DNA of 64,000 nucleotides from Nonomuraea roseoviolacea subsp. carminata (GCF_024172185.1 NZ_JAMZEC010000001.1:9027001-9091000), one strand, 5' to 3'. Positions 42,100 through 50,956 are shown, counted from the stretch's first letter. Numbers and translations are program-made. The notes: generated from the letters alone by a model not told the origin.

Positions 42100-43527
42100 G
42101 TGAGCCTGCTGACCTCGCTCGCGCGGCTGCGGGCGCTGGACGAGCGGATCGCGCAGCCCATCGCGACCGTGCGGCACTGCCACCTGTCCGAGCGGCCCAT
42201 GGTGCTCATCCCGCTGCGGATGTCCGGCGAGGCCGCCGCGCCGCTGGCCGCCATGCTCGGCACCCGCCGCGAGGACCCGCGGCTGCTCGTGGTGACGCAG
42301 CCGCGCAACCGCGACCTGCGCTTCGCCTGGGCCGCCGACCTGGCCGCCGAGCTCCTGCCGTACATCGACGGCTTCCTGGCCGGCACGGAGACGGTGGAGC
42401 GCAAGAACGCCGACCCGTACGAGCGCGTGCTGGACGCCCCGCAGCTCCTGGTGCCGAACCAGACCGGGATCGCGTTCATCCGCCTGCTGGGCCGCTCCAC
42501 CCGCTTCCGGCGCGCCGACGGACCGTACCCGGTGCCGGAGACGGTGCCGCTGCTCGGCCGCTGGCTGACCTACTTCGGCGAGCGGGCCGCCTACCCCGGC
42601 TCGTCCCTCATGGCGGCCGCGACCGAGGAGCTGGGCCGGCACTGGGCGAGCGGGCAGAGCGGCCTGGAGGACGCCAACCTGGCGGCGCTCATGGCGTGGA
42701 TCACGACCGGGCCGAGCGACGACGCCGAGGACCCGCTCGTGTGGCCCCCGGCGGGGCCCGCGACCGATCCGGGGTTCGACGCCGAGGTGCTGGCCCCGGC
42801 CATCGAGGCGGGCGCGGCCGAGCGCATCACCGAGGCCCTGCGCGGCCAGCTCGAACCCACCTGGCGGCTCATGTGGCAGGCCGTCGACCTGCTGCGCGGG
42901 CTGCCCGAGGGGGCGAGCGTGGCGCAGCGCTGGGAGCAGGACCGCGGCTCGTTCAGCGCCATGGCCGCGCACATCGCCGAGGGCGCGCCGCCGCAGGCGC
43001 GGCGCGACGGCGCGGTGGCCGCCGCCTCGCGCCTGGCCCGCATGGAGCGCGCCCAGGCCGCCTACGAGGTGCAGCGCGCCTACGACGACCCGCTGGTCAT
43101 GGCCGAGTACCGGCTGACCGGTGAGGCGTTCGCGGGCGAGGTGGTCGAGACCGAGCCCGAGCACTCCGAGGGCGAGGGCCGCTCACGCAAGCTGCGCCCG
43201 CTCGTGGTGGTCAAGACCGACGATCCCGTACGGCTGGCGCCCGGCACCGCGCTCGGCACCCCGCAGCGCCGCGGCCAGGGCGCCCAGCTCGTGGAGGCCC
43301 GCGACGGCCTGGTCACGGTGAAGATCACCAAGGGGATGGGCCGCGGGAAGACGCCCGCGCCCGGGTCGGTGCCCGAGGTGGGCGAGCGGGTCTGCTACAC
43401 CTCGCTGACCGACGACTTCCAGGGCTCCCCGGCCCTGCCCGAGGCCGAGGCCACCCCGTGGACGCACGGCGGCCCGCCGCGGGAGTACACGCCGAGCGAC
43501 GAGGACGCCCTGGAGGAGTGGTCGTGA
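42100..43527 (+). CDS. unrecognised 475-aa protein of the helicase-nuclease cluster
   Basis: The start is the GTG at 42100, chosen because GGAGG lies 8 nt upstream; GTG at 42085 and 42091 are in frame but would bury that site. I recognise no family. The first ~330 residues look alpha-helical with LRRLA/ERI stretches and aromatic patches (FAWAADLAAELLPYIDGFLAG). Residues ~355-440 look beta-rich and could be an SH3/OB-like barrel (RPLVVVKTDDPVRLAPGT ... GLVTVKITKGMGRGK). Its stop overlaps the helicase start as GTGA. A role supplying the DNA-contact barrel missing from the compact helicase is a guess. Confidence 0.8.
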   Translation: MSLLTSLARLRALDERIAQPIATVRHCHLSERPMVLIPLRMSGEAAAPLAAMLGTRREDPRLLVVTQPRNRDLRFAWAADLAAELLPYIDGFLAGTETVERKNADPYERVLDAPQLLVPNQTGIAFIRLLGRSTRFRRADGPYPVPETVPLLGRWLTYFGERAAYPGSSLMAAATEELGRHWASGQSGLEDANLAALMAWITTGPSDDAEDPLVWPPAGPATDPGFDAEVLAPAIEAGAAERITEALRGQLEPTWRLMWQAVDLLRGLPEGASVAQRWEQDRGSFSAMAAHIAEGAPPQARRDGAVAAASRLARMERAQAAYEVQRAYDDPLVMAEYRLTGEAFAGEVVETEPEHSEGEGRSRKLRPLVVVKTDDPVRLAPGTALGTPQRRGQGAQLVEARDGLVTVKITKGMGRGKTPAPGSVPEVGERVCYTSLTDDFQGSPALPEAEATPWTHGGPPREYTPSDEDALEEWS

Positions 43528-44798
43528 GCAGTCCCGAGCAGGTCATCCAGGACGTGCTGGCCGATCTGCCCAGGCATCGCGGCGTGGTGGTCGACTCGCC
43601 GCCCGGCGCGGGCAAGTCCACGCTGGTCGTGCGGGCGGCGGCGCACATCGCCGCCACGGGCGAGCCGCTGATGATCGTCGCCCAGACGAACGAGCAGGTC
43701 GACGACCTGGTGACGCGGATCTGCGAGCGGCATCCCGACCTGACGGTCGGGCGGCTGTCGGCGGGCGGCTACGTGCCTCCGCTGCGGCTGCTGGAGCTGT
43801 CCGGGGTCACGGTGGGCACCCGCGTGCAGGACCTCGGCGACCCCGACATCGTGATCGCGACGGCCGACAAGTGGGCGTGGATCTCGGGGCGTACGTGGCC
43901 GTGGGCGATCGTGGACGAGGCGTACCAGATGCGCTCGGACAAGCTGCTGCGCATCGCGGCGCTGTTCGACCGGGCGCTGTTCGTGGGCGACCCGGGGCAG
44001 CTCGACCCGTTCTCGATCGTGGACGGCGACCGCTGGTCGGGGCTGTCGTGGGACCCGCTGCAGAGCGCCGTGTCGGTGCTGCTGCGGCACAACCCGGACC
44101 TGCCCGTCCACCGGCTTCCGGTGTCGTGGCGGCTGCCGGCGTCGGCCGCGCCGGTGGTGTCGCGGGCGTTCTACCCGTTCACCGGGTTCCGGGCCGGGAC
44201 GCAGCCGCACGAGCGGCGGTTGGAGCTGTCCACGGGCGGCATGGGCACCGTCCACGACCGGGCGCTGGAGGAGGCGGCACGCTCGGGGTGGGCGCTGCTG
44301 GAGCTGCCGAACCGGCACACCGTGCGCACCGACGGCGAGGCGGTGGAGGCGGTGGCGCTGCTGGCGGCGCGGCTGCTCCAGCGGGGCGCGGTCGCGTCCT
44401 CGGAGCAGGGCGAGCGGCCGGTGACGGCCGAGCGGATCGCGGTCGGCGCGGCCCACCGCGACCAGGTGGCGGCGATCAGGAACGCCGGGGTGCCGCCGGA
44501 GATCACCGTGGACACCGCCAACCGGCTGCAGGGCCGGGAGTACGACGTGACGATCGTGCTGCACCCGCTGTCGGGGCGGCGCGACGCGACGGCGTTCCAC
44601 CTGGAGTCGGGGCGGCTGTGCGTACTGGCCTCGCGGCACCGGCACGCGTGCGTCGTGGTGGCGCGGGCGGGGATCGCGGAACTGCTGGACGCGCACCCGT
44701 CGGCCGAGCCGGTGCAGCTCGGGGTGCCGGTGAAGTTCCCGGACGGCTGGGAGGCCAACCAGGCCGTCCTGGACCACCTGGCCGCCCACCGCGTCTGA
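43524..44798 (+). CDS. compact SF1 (Upf1/DNA2-like) helicase
   Basis: The 424-aa ATPase carries all core motifs: Walker A PPGAGKST (26-33), Ia IVAQTNEQVDDLV, and II AIVDEAYQM with D131-E132. Motif III is VGDPGQLDP (154-162), IV is LPVSWRLP, V is TANRLQGREYD (331-341) and VI is VLASRHRHACVVVAR (367-381). This order and the QGxE motif V place it with SF1B AAA_11/AAA_12 helicases, but it is short and lacks room for large accessory domains. The GTG at 43524 overlaps the preceding stop. A strong hairpin 5 nt after its end closes the four-gene unit. Confidence 0.88.
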   Translation: MSSPEQVIQDVLADLPRHRGVVVDSPPGAGKSTLVVRAAAHIAATGEPLMIVAQTNEQVDDLVTRICERHPDLTVGRLSAGGYVPPLRLLELSGVTVGTRVQDLGDPDIVIATADKWAWISGRTWPWAIVDEAYQMRSDKLLRIAALFDRALFVGDPGQLDPFSIVDGDRWSGLSWDPLQSAVSVLLRHNPDLPVHRLPVSWRLPASAAPVVSRAFYPFTGFRAGTQPHERRLELSTGGMGTVHDRALEEAARSGWALLELPNRHTVRTDGEAVEAVALLAARLLQRGAVASSEQGERPVTAERIAVGAAHRDQVAAIRNAGVPPEITVDTANRLQGREYDVTIVLHPLSGRRDATAFHLESGRLCVLASRHRHACVVVARAGIAELLDAHPSAEPVQLGVPVKFPDGWEANQAVLDHLAAHRV

Positions 44799-44802
44799 CG
44801 CT

Positions 44803-44833
44803 CCGCCCGGCGTCGCCGGAGAACGGCGGGCGG
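44803..44833 (+). terminator. hairpin terminator closing the helicase-nuclease unit
   Basis: CCGCCCG (44803-44809) pairs with CGGGCGG (44827-44833) and CGT (44811-44813) with ACG (44823-44825), leaving matched single G bulges. It begins 5 nt after the helicase stop. Confidence 0.65.
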
Positions 44834-44876
44834 CCCTTATCCTGATCTAGCACCGCCACCGTTACTTCTGGTCCGC

Positions 44877-46451
44877 ATGACGTACCGAACATCACTGACG
44901 GCACTGGCGCTGGCGGGGCTCGTGGCGCTCCCTTCCCCGGCGGCCGCCGCCGACGCCGGCCCGGACGCGAGCACCGCCGCGACCCCCGGCCCGAGCTCCG
45001 GCGTGTCGTCCGTCCACTGGACATCCTGCCCGGACTACTCCGACGAGGCCCTCCTGAGCCTGCGCGTGACGGAGGAACAGATCCCGGCCTTCCGCGCCCT
45101 GATGAAGCGCCTGGAGTGCGGGACGGTCAGCGTCCCGCTGAACCATCGCGACCCCGGCGGGCGGACGATCGACATCGCGGTGACCCGGCTGGCGGCCACG
45201 GACGGGGCCCGCCGGCTCGGCGCCCTCGCCGTCCTGCCGGGCGGGCCGGGCAACAGCGGCTACCTGGACCCGATCCTGCGGGCCGCGCTCAGGAACCAGG
45301 AGATGGCCAAGCTCAACGAGCGATACGACGTCATCGGCTTCGACCCGCGCGGGGTGGGCTACAGCACCAAGGTCGCCTGCCCGATCACGCCGGTGGGCCC
45401 GCAGGAGCCGGGCACGCTGACCGAGGAGGCGGCCAGGAAGATCTACGCCGCCCAGATCGCCGCCAACCAGCGGTGCGGGCGCTCCAACCCCGCCTTCCTC
45501 GGGCAGCTCACCACCGAGAACGTGGCCGAGGACCTGGACCTGGTGCGGACCGCCCTGGGTGAGCGCACGCTCAACCTGCTCGGCTTCTCCTGGGGCACCC
45601 GTCTGGGCATGGTGTACCGCAGCCGGTTCCCCGAGCACACCGGACGGGCCTTCCTGGACAGCGTGGCGCCGCCGTGGACCCGTCTCGACCAGCACATGAA
45701 GGACAGCGCGGAGGCAGCCGAGCGGGACTTCGGCCGCATGGCCGCCTGGCTGGCCCGCCGCGACGAGACCTACGGTCTCGGCGCCACCGCCCGGCAGGTG
45801 CGCGAGGGTGTGGCGAAGCTGGTCCGCGCGTACGACACGAATCCCAAGATCTACACCGACCTGCGGCGGCCCGTCGACGGCTCGGCCGTCGCCGACCTGG
45901 CCAGGCGCAACTCGACCGAGTGGACGCGCGCAGGCAGGGCGCTGGCCGAACTGCGGACGGCGACGGGCACCACCGCCCCGCCCACCGTCAAGGAGCTGCT
46001 CGGCGCCCCGATGACGGGGACGCCCGTCCCCGGCGTGCCCGAAGCGCTGAACATGACCATGAACCTGGCCGTCGCGTGCAACGAGGACGGCAGCCGGGCA
46101 GCTTTCGACACCGCCTGGCGTGACTACCAGCGGCTCGTGAAGCGCCATCCGGCGACCGGCCGGGCCTGGGGACCGGGTTTCATGTGCGCCGGTTGGCCGC
46201 TGCCGGTGCAGCAGGCGACGCTGAAGCGGGGCGGCGGGTCACTGGTGCTGGCGGGGCACCTGCATGAGTTCATGTCCGTCTACGACTGGACGCTGCAGAC
46301 GCGGCGCGCCGTCGGCGGGACCGTCTACACGGTCGCCGACGACGTGCACGTCTCCACCACCCGGGTGCCCGAGTGCGCCGCCGACGTGGTGAGGTACTTC
46401 GAGACGGGCCGGATCGGCAGAGGCTGCGCGGGCAGCGCGATCCCGAGCTGA
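44877..46451 (+). CDS. secreted alpha/beta hydrolase, S33 tripeptidyl-aminopeptidase type
   Basis: The 524-aa exported protein has signal peptide TYRTSLTALALAGLVALPSPAA. It has VLPGGPGNSG as oxyanion loop, GFDPRGVGYS, nucleophile in LLGFSWGTRLG, and a TAP-like C-terminal lid region with several Cys. The late His is in VADDVHVST. The usual Asp position (DPVTP in relatives) reads HEFMSVYDW here, so the acid may be Glu or displaced. Peptidase activity is therefore likely but not certain. It is a single gene after the helicase terminator. Confidence 0.83.
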   Translation: MTYRTSLTALALAGLVALPSPAAAADAGPDASTAATPGPSSGVSSVHWTSCPDYSDEALLSLRVTEEQIPAFRALMKRLECGTVSVPLNHRDPGGRTIDIAVTRLAATDGARRLGALAVLPGGPGNSGYLDPILRAALRNQEMAKLNERYDVIGFDPRGVGYSTKVACPITPVGPQEPGTLTEEAARKIYAAQIAANQRCGRSNPAFLGQLTTENVAEDLDLVRTALGERTLNLLGFSWGTRLGMVYRSRFPEHTGRAFLDSVAPPWTRLDQHMKDSAEAAERDFGRMAAWLARRDETYGLGATARQVREGVAKLVRAYDTNPKIYTDLRRPVDGSAVADLARRNSTEWTRAGRALAELRTATGTTAPPTVKELLGAPMTGTPVPGVPEALNMTMNLAVACNEDGSRAAFDTAWRDYQRLVKRHPATGRAWGPGFMCAGWPLPVQQATLKRGGGSLVLAGHLHEFMSVYDWTLQTRRAVGGTVYTVADDVHVSTTRVPECAADVVRYFETGRIGRGCAGSAIPS

Positions 46452-46555
46452 CCGCCGGTTCCCGCCCGCGCCCGGTGCAGCGAACGGACGAGACAGGGCG
46501 GGTTCCCGCGAACCGGCCGGCACCTGGCCCGGGCCGGATCGGGCCGGGCGGGGCC

Positions 46556-47485
46556 TCAGAGGCGGGCGCGCCAGACGTCGATGACCATGACGGTGCGCAT
46601 GCCCGCCGACAGGTACAGGTCGAGGGCGGGCGTGGTGTTGTTGGAGTCGACGTGCAGGATCGTGCCCTTGCGGCCGCGCGCGGCGTCGGCGGCGAAGGCG
46701 TGCCTGAGCAGGAACCGGCCGAGGCCCCTGCCCCGGAACTCCGGGAGCACGGCGAGCAGGGCGACGTAGCCGCAGCCCTCGTCGGGCAGGAACTGGTCGT
46801 TGCCGATCACGGTCGCGGCGGGCCGGCCGTCGAGGCGGGCGACGGTGAGCTGGCTCCAGTCGGTGGCGCGGTGCGCCTCGCGGCGCGCGTACCAGGTGTC
46901 GTAGTCGACCTTGGCGAAGCCGAAGTGCTGGGAGAAGGCGGCCTGGTGGAGCATGTGCGCCTCGCGGCGCGCCTGCTCGCTCTCGCCGGTGTGCAGGGTG
47001 ACGCCGGGGGGCGTGGCGGGCGGGGCGAGCGGGCCGTCGTGGTCGATGCGCAGCCGGTGGAAGCTGGTGGCGGGCGCCAGCCCGTGGCGTTCGGCCAGGG
47101 CGCGCTTGCCCTCGTCGGCCCGGTGGATGCCGACGTCCACGGTGACGGCGTCGTGGCCGCGCTCCCTGCCCAGCTCGCGGGCGCGGTCCAGCACGGTGCC
47201 CCACAGGGGCCCGGCCACGTCCTCGCGGCCGGGACGGACGGTGACGTCCACCTCGACGATGTCGCTGCGGCCCTTGGCGCAGGCCCACGCCCAGGCGATC
47301 AGGCGGCCGTCGGAGTCGGCCCGCAGCACGCCGTCGCGGTCGAGGTCGAACCCCGGATCCGCGAGGTCGGCCTTGACGTCGTCGAGGGTCCAGTCGGCGT
47401 GACCGAGGACCGCCGTGTCGGCCGCCGCGAGGAGCTCGTGGATGGCGGGGGCGTCCTCCGGCCGGGGGCGCCTGATGGAATCCAT
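46556..47485 (-). CDS. GNAT N-acetyltransferase with two GNAT-like halves
   Basis: The 309-aa product has an acetyl-CoA-binding motif in its C-terminal half (AVLPEFRGRGLGRFLLRHA) followed by NNTTPALDLYLSAGM. A degenerate GNAT half is at the N-terminus, the layout of mycothiol-synthase-like proteins. It is not MshD itself by the residues I can see. The start at ATG 47485 (MDSIRRPRPEDAP) fits the family; upstream in-frame sequence looks non-coding. The acceptor is unknown. It is convergent with the S33 hydrolase. Confidence 0.82.
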   Translation of the reverse strand: MDSIRRPRPEDAPAIHELLAAADTAVLGHADWTLDDVKADLADPGFDLDRDGVLRADSDGRLIAWAWACAKGRSDIVEVDVTVRPGREDVAGPLWGTVLDRARELGRERGHDAVTVDVGIHRADEGKRALAERHGLAPATSFHRLRIDHDGPLAPPATPPGVTLHTGESEQARREAHMLHQAAFSQHFGFAKVDYDTWYARREAHRATDWSQLTVARLDGRPAATVIGNDQFLPDEGCGYVALLAVLPEFRGRGLGRFLLRHAFAADAARGRKGTILHVDSNNTTPALDLYLSAGMRTVMVIDVWRARL

Positions 47486-47553
47486 GCCGGCGATTGTGCC
47501 GAAACGGGCAGGACCCTCGCCTCCCATTTTCCCTCCGTCGTTAAGCTGGATGG

Positions 47554-47874
47554 GTGCTGGACAAGAACCCGCTGCGCGTCGAGGTCGCCACACCCGACCC
47601 GATGACGGTGCGGCTGGCGCTCAGCGGCGACCTAGACTACGGCACCGTGTCCGAACTGGCGGCACTGCCCCTGGATCGCGGCATCCGCCAGCTTGACGTG
47701 GACCTGTCGGGATTGTCGTTCATCGACTCCTCCGGGCTGGCGGCGCTCATCCGGCTGTACCACCAGGCCGAGCGGGCCGAGGCCGTGCTGCGGGTGGTGG
47801 CGGTGACGCCGTACCTGCGCACAGTGCTGCGGATGACGGCGCTCGACCGGCTCTTCAGCCTCCCGCCCGGCTGA
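47554..47874 (+). CDS. STAS-domain anti-anti-sigma factor
   Basis: The 106-aa SpoIIAA/RsbV-like protein has the phosphorylatable serine motif FIDSSGLAAL at residues 57-64. It would bind an RsbW-type anti-sigma kinase when unphosphorylated and so release a sigma factor. A suitable kinase is encoded at 50214, though not in the same operon. The GTG at 47554 is preceded by TAAGCT with a 6-nt gap, so it is probably leaderless. Confidence 0.9.
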   Translation: MLDKNPLRVEVATPDPMTVRLALSGDLDYGTVSELAALPLDRGIRQLDVDLSGLSFIDSSGLAALIRLYHQAERAEAVLRVVAVTPYLRTVLRMTALDRLFSLPPG

Positions 47875-47891
47875 CCCCTCGGGCAGCCGGA

Positions 47892-47918
47892 CGCCCGGGA
47901 GGAGGCTCCTCCCGGGCG
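47892..47918. terminator. bidirectional hairpin terminator
   Basis: CGCCCGGGAGGAG (47892-47904) and its exact complement at 47906-47918 surround one base, giving a long GC stem with a tight loop. It sits between the convergent STAS and MFS genes and can serve both. Confidence 0.75.
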
Positions 47919-47933
47919 CCGGGCTCCGCGGGG

Positions 47934-49499
47934 TCAGCCGGCCACGGCCTCCGGCTGCGGCTCCTTGGCGGCCGGGCCGCCGCGCAGCGGGATCTCCTTG
48001 ACGAACGCCGCCAGCACCGGAACGGCGACGGCGAACAGGATCGCCCACCAGAAGACGTTGGAGATGGAGCCGGCCAGCGCCTCGATGAGGCCGGTGCGCA
48101 TGCCCTTCGGCATCTGGGCGAGCGCGGCCGGGTCCATCCGGCCGCCGCCCTTGGCGATCTTCTCGGCGGCCTGCGCGCCGAACTTGCCGGTCAGCTCGTC
48201 GCGGAAGCCGTTGTTGAAGACGGCGCCGAACAGCGAGACGCCGAACGAGCCGCCGATCGAGCGGAAGAACGTGGTGGCGCTGCTGGAGACGCCGAGGTCC
48301 TTCTGCTCGACGCTGTTCTGCGCGATGAGCATGGTGGTCTGCATGAGGAAGCCCATGCCGGCGCCGAGCACGGCGATGAAGACCCCGGTCCGCCAGCTCG
48401 GCGTCGCCACGTCCATGGTGGACAGCAGCCACATGCCGACGGCCATGCCGACGCCGCCGATCAGCGGGTAGACCTTGTACTTGCCGGTCGCGGTGATGGC
48501 CTTGCCGACGAACAGCGACACGACCATGGCCGCCGCCATCATGGGCAGCATGAGCAGGCCGGAGTTGGTCGCCGTGTCGCCCTGGACCATCTGCTGGAAC
48601 AGCGGCAGGAAGTTGATCGCGCCGAACATCGCGAAGCCGAGCAGGAAGCCGATGGCGGAGATCAGCGTGAAGTTGCGGTTGCGGAAGAGCTGCAGCGGCA
48701 TGATCGGCTCGACGGCGGCCCGCTCGACCGGGATGAAGATCGCGAGGGTGACGACGGCGACGCCGATGAGGCCGAGGATCTGCCAGGAGTCCCACGCGTA
48801 CTCGTTGCCGCCCCAGGTGGTGACGAGGACCATCGCCGTGATGCTGATCGACAGCAGGATCGCGCCGATCCAGTCGATGCGCACCTTGTTGTGGTGCCTG
48901 GGCAGGTGGAGCTTGACGGCCAGCAGGACGAGCGCGATGGCGCCGACGGGCAGGTTCACGTAGAAGGCCCAGCGCCAGTCGAGGTGGTCGGTGATGAAGC
49001 CGCCGACGAGCGGGCCGGCGATCATGGCCAGGGACATGGCGCCGGCCATGATGCCCTGGTACTGGCCGCGCTCGCGGGGCGGCACGAGGTCGCCGATGAT
49101 GGCCATGACGTTGACCATGAGGCCGCCGGCGCCGAGGCCCTGGAGGGCGCGGAAGGCGATGAGCTCCGTCATGCCGCCGTCGGGGCCGCCGAGCATGGAG
49201 GAGCCGGCCATGCCGCACAGGGCCGAACCGATCATGAAGATGACGATGGACACGAGGAAGATGGTCTTGCGTCCGTAAAGGTCGCCGATCTTCCCCCAGA
49301 TGGGAGTGGAGACGGTCGTGCCCAGCACGTACGCTGTGACCACCCATGAGAGATGCTGGAGTCCGCCGAGCTCACCCACGATCCGGGGCATCGCCGTACC
49401 CACGATCATGTTGTCGAGCATGGCGAGGATCATCGCCAGCATCAGTCCGGGCAGGACCACCATGACCTCGCGGCGGCGTCCTCCCGCTGCCTCTTCCAT
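47934..49499 (-). CDS. MFS multidrug exporter, DHA2 (EmrB/QacA) family
   Basis: The ~521-aa protein has 14 hydrophobic segments. LDNMIVGTAMPRIVGELGG is the family N-terminal motif in helix 1, ...TPIWGKIGDLYGRKT is motif A and IIGDLVPPRERGQYQG comes next. It would export hydrophobic drugs by proton antiport. I prefer ATG 49499, about 9 nt after GGGGG, over the in-frame GTG 49505. It diverges from a TetR regulator gene across two palindromic operators, the usual repressor-pump pair. Confidence 0.92.
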   Translation of the reverse strand: MEEAAGGRRREVMVVLPGLMLAMILAMLDNMIVGTAMPRIVGELGGLQHLSWVVTAYVLGTTVSTPIWGKIGDLYGRKTIFLVSIVIFMIGSALCGMAGSSMLGGPDGGMTELIAFRALQGLGAGGLMVNVMAIIGDLVPPRERGQYQGIMAGAMSLAMIAGPLVGGFITDHLDWRWAFYVNLPVGAIALVLLAVKLHLPRHHNKVRIDWIGAILLSISITAMVLVTTWGGNEYAWDSWQILGLIGVAVVTLAIFIPVERAAVEPIMPLQLFRNRNFTLISAIGFLLGFAMFGAINFLPLFQQMVQGDTATNSGLLMLPMMAAAMVVSLFVGKAITATGKYKVYPLIGGVGMAVGMWLLSTMDVATPSWRTGVFIAVLGAGMGFLMQTTMLIAQNSVEQKDLGVSSSATTFFRSIGGSFGVSLFGAVFNNGFRDELTGKFGAQAAEKIAKGGGRMDPAALAQMPKGMRTGLIEALAGSISNVFWWAILFAVAVPVLAAFVKEIPLRGGPAAKEPQPEAVAG

Positions 49500-49529
49500 A
49501 AGCACACCCCCGACAGAGAATCTTCCTTA

Positions 49530-49583
49530 CTTGCCGACCGGCAAGCTTGCAATAAGGTAGATACTTACTTGCCGGTCGTCAAG
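49530..49583. promoter_or_regulatory. twin TetR operators between MFS pump and regulator
   Basis: CTTGCCGACCGGCAAG (49530-49545) is a perfect palindrome with 7-nt arms. CTTGCCGGTCGTCAAG (49568-49583) is the same site with one arm mismatch. Both are preceded by TTA and their centres are 38 bp apart. They cover the upstream region of both divergent genes, so the TetR protein should repress both. Confidence 0.7.
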
Positions 49584-49598
49584 TCGAAAAGGTGCACA

Positions 49599-50144
49599 TT
49601 GCGGGAAGACACCCGGACGCGTATCCAGGAGATCGCTCTCAGGCTGTTCACGGAGCAGGGCTACGAGGCGACCTCCCTGCGCGAGATCGCGGAGGAGCTC
49701 GGCGTCACGAAGGCCGCGCTCTACTACCACTTCAAGACCAAGGACGACATCGTCGCCAGCCTGGCCGACCTGCGCGTCGCCGAGGTCGAGGAGCTGCTGG
49801 AGTGGGTCAAGACGCAGCCGAGGAGCCCCGAGACGCGGCGCGAGGTCGTGCTGCGCTACGCCGAGGCGCTGCGCAGGCCCCGGTACATGGAGGTCGCGCG
49901 CTTCATGGAGCGCAACCAGACGGCGCTGCGCGACCACCCGAAGATCGTGCGGATGCGCGAGGCGATGCTGGAGCTGGTCAAGGAGATGAGCGACCCGGAC
50001 GACCCGCTGGCGCTGCGGCTCGGCCGCTCCATGTCGCTGTTCGCGCTGCACGCGGGCAAGTGGATGCCGCACGAGGAGTCGGTGTCGGAGGACGAGGTGA
50101 TGGAGGCGTCCCTGGAGGTCGCGCTCCGGCTCCTGGAGCCGTAG
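49599..50144 (+). CDS. TetR-family transcriptional regulator
   Basis: The 181-aa repressor has an N-terminal helix-turn-helix (SLREIAEELGVTKAALYYHFKTKDDIVA, residues ~25-52) and a helical ligand-binding C-terminal domain. The TTG at 49599 is chosen because AAAGG lies 6-7 nt upstream and the frame before it overlaps the operators. It likely controls itself and the divergent DHA2 exporter in response to an exported drug. Confidence 0.9.
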   Translation: MREDTRTRIQEIALRLFTEQGYEATSLREIAEELGVTKAALYYHFKTKDDIVASLADLRVAEVEELLEWVKTQPRSPETRREVVLRYAEALRRPRYMEVARFMERNQTALRDHPKIVRMREAMLELVKEMSDPDDPLALRLGRSMSLFALHAGKWMPHEESVSEDEVMEASLEVALRLLEP

Positions 50145-50213
50145 AGACGATTGGGACGCACGATCCCGGGCAGGTCTTCGATCACGCAACGCATCCATCC
50201 GGGGAGGAAAGCA

Positions 50214-50693
50214 GTGGAGGCCACGATCGCGCTCCGATTGCCCAGAGATGCGGCCAGCGTCCCCCTGATCAGGCAGATTCTCGAGGCCAGCCTCAAGACT
50301 CTGGGCGTCGTGCCGCAGATCCGTGACGACATCGAGCTCATGCTCAGCGAGGCGTGCTCGAACGTGATCCGGCACGCGGGGCCCAGCGACGAGTACACGG
50401 TCAGCGCGGGCGTCCTCGACGACCTGTGCACGATCAAGGTCATCGACACCGGCCGCGGGTTCGACCCCCGCTCGGTGGGCCCGGCGGCCGACACCGCCGA
50501 GCACGGCCGCGGGTTGCAGATCATGCGGGCTCTCGCCGACGACGTCCGCTTCACCAACCGGCGCGAGCAGGGCGCCGTGGTGTGCCTGGAGAAACGGCTG
50601 CGCTTCGCCCCCGAGGCGGCGGCCCGGCCGCTCATGAACGACCGGGCGCTCGCCGCCCACCACCCCGCGCGCACCGCGGACGACGGGGTCTGA
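50214..50693 (+). CDS. RsbW-like serine kinase / anti-sigma ATP-binding protein
   Basis: The 159-aa HATPase_c_2 protein has N-box EACSNVIRHAG, G1 VIDTGRGFDPRS and G2 EHGRGLQIMRALAD. It lacks a dimerisation His, so it acts as a Ser/Thr kinase on STAS proteins or as an anti-sigma factor, not as a sensor kinase. The GTG at 50214 has GGGGAGGAAA upstream. The STAS protein at 47554 is a candidate partner. Confidence 0.88.
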   Translation: MEATIALRLPRDAASVPLIRQILEASLKTLGVVPQIRDDIELMLSEACSNVIRHAGPSDEYTVSAGVLDDLCTIKVIDTGRGFDPRSVGPAADTAEHGRGLQIMRALADDVRFTNRREQGAVVCLEKRLRFAPEAAARPLMNDRALAAHHPARTADDGV

Positions 50694-50697
50694 GCGG

Positions 50698-50856
50698 TTA
50701 CGGGGTCCTGGCGGCCGGCACCGACAACGGTCTGGCTGTCAGGCCGGCCATGAGGCCGAGGGTCACGAGGACCACCACCGAGATGAGCAGGACCGCCAGG
50801 AACACGAGAGAGCAGGTGATCGCCAGCGAGGCGATCGCGCCGAGTAGTGCCAACAT
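50698..50856 (-). CDS. 52-aa hydrophobic membrane peptide
   Basis: This short frame runs from ATG 50856 to TAA 50698. It begins MLALLGAIASLAITC, continues with valine/leucine-rich segments that could form two closely spaced helices, and ends with a polar ARPLSVPAARTP tail. GGGGAAAG lies 9 nt upstream of the start. Supporting signs are the hydrophobic design, the ribosome site and a position in an otherwise empty gap. Against it, there is no recognised family. It ends just after the convergent RsbW-like gene. Confidence 0.5.
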   Translation of the reverse strand: MLALLGAIASLAITCSLVFLAVLLISVVVLVTLGLMAGLTARPLSVPAARTP

Positions 50857-50956
50857 TCGGCCAGACTTTCCCCATCGCTTGGCGGCTATACCTCCGGTAA
50901 GGGATAGATCGGACTCACTTGGCGGCGAGTGTTCCCTGCGCCGTTCCCTCAGCCGG

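Noticed and set aside
41741..42103. Collagen-like frame through the 36-bp repeats as a gene
   Set aside because: It starts inside the nuclease gene in another frame and has no ribosome site of its own; more likely non-coding repeat.
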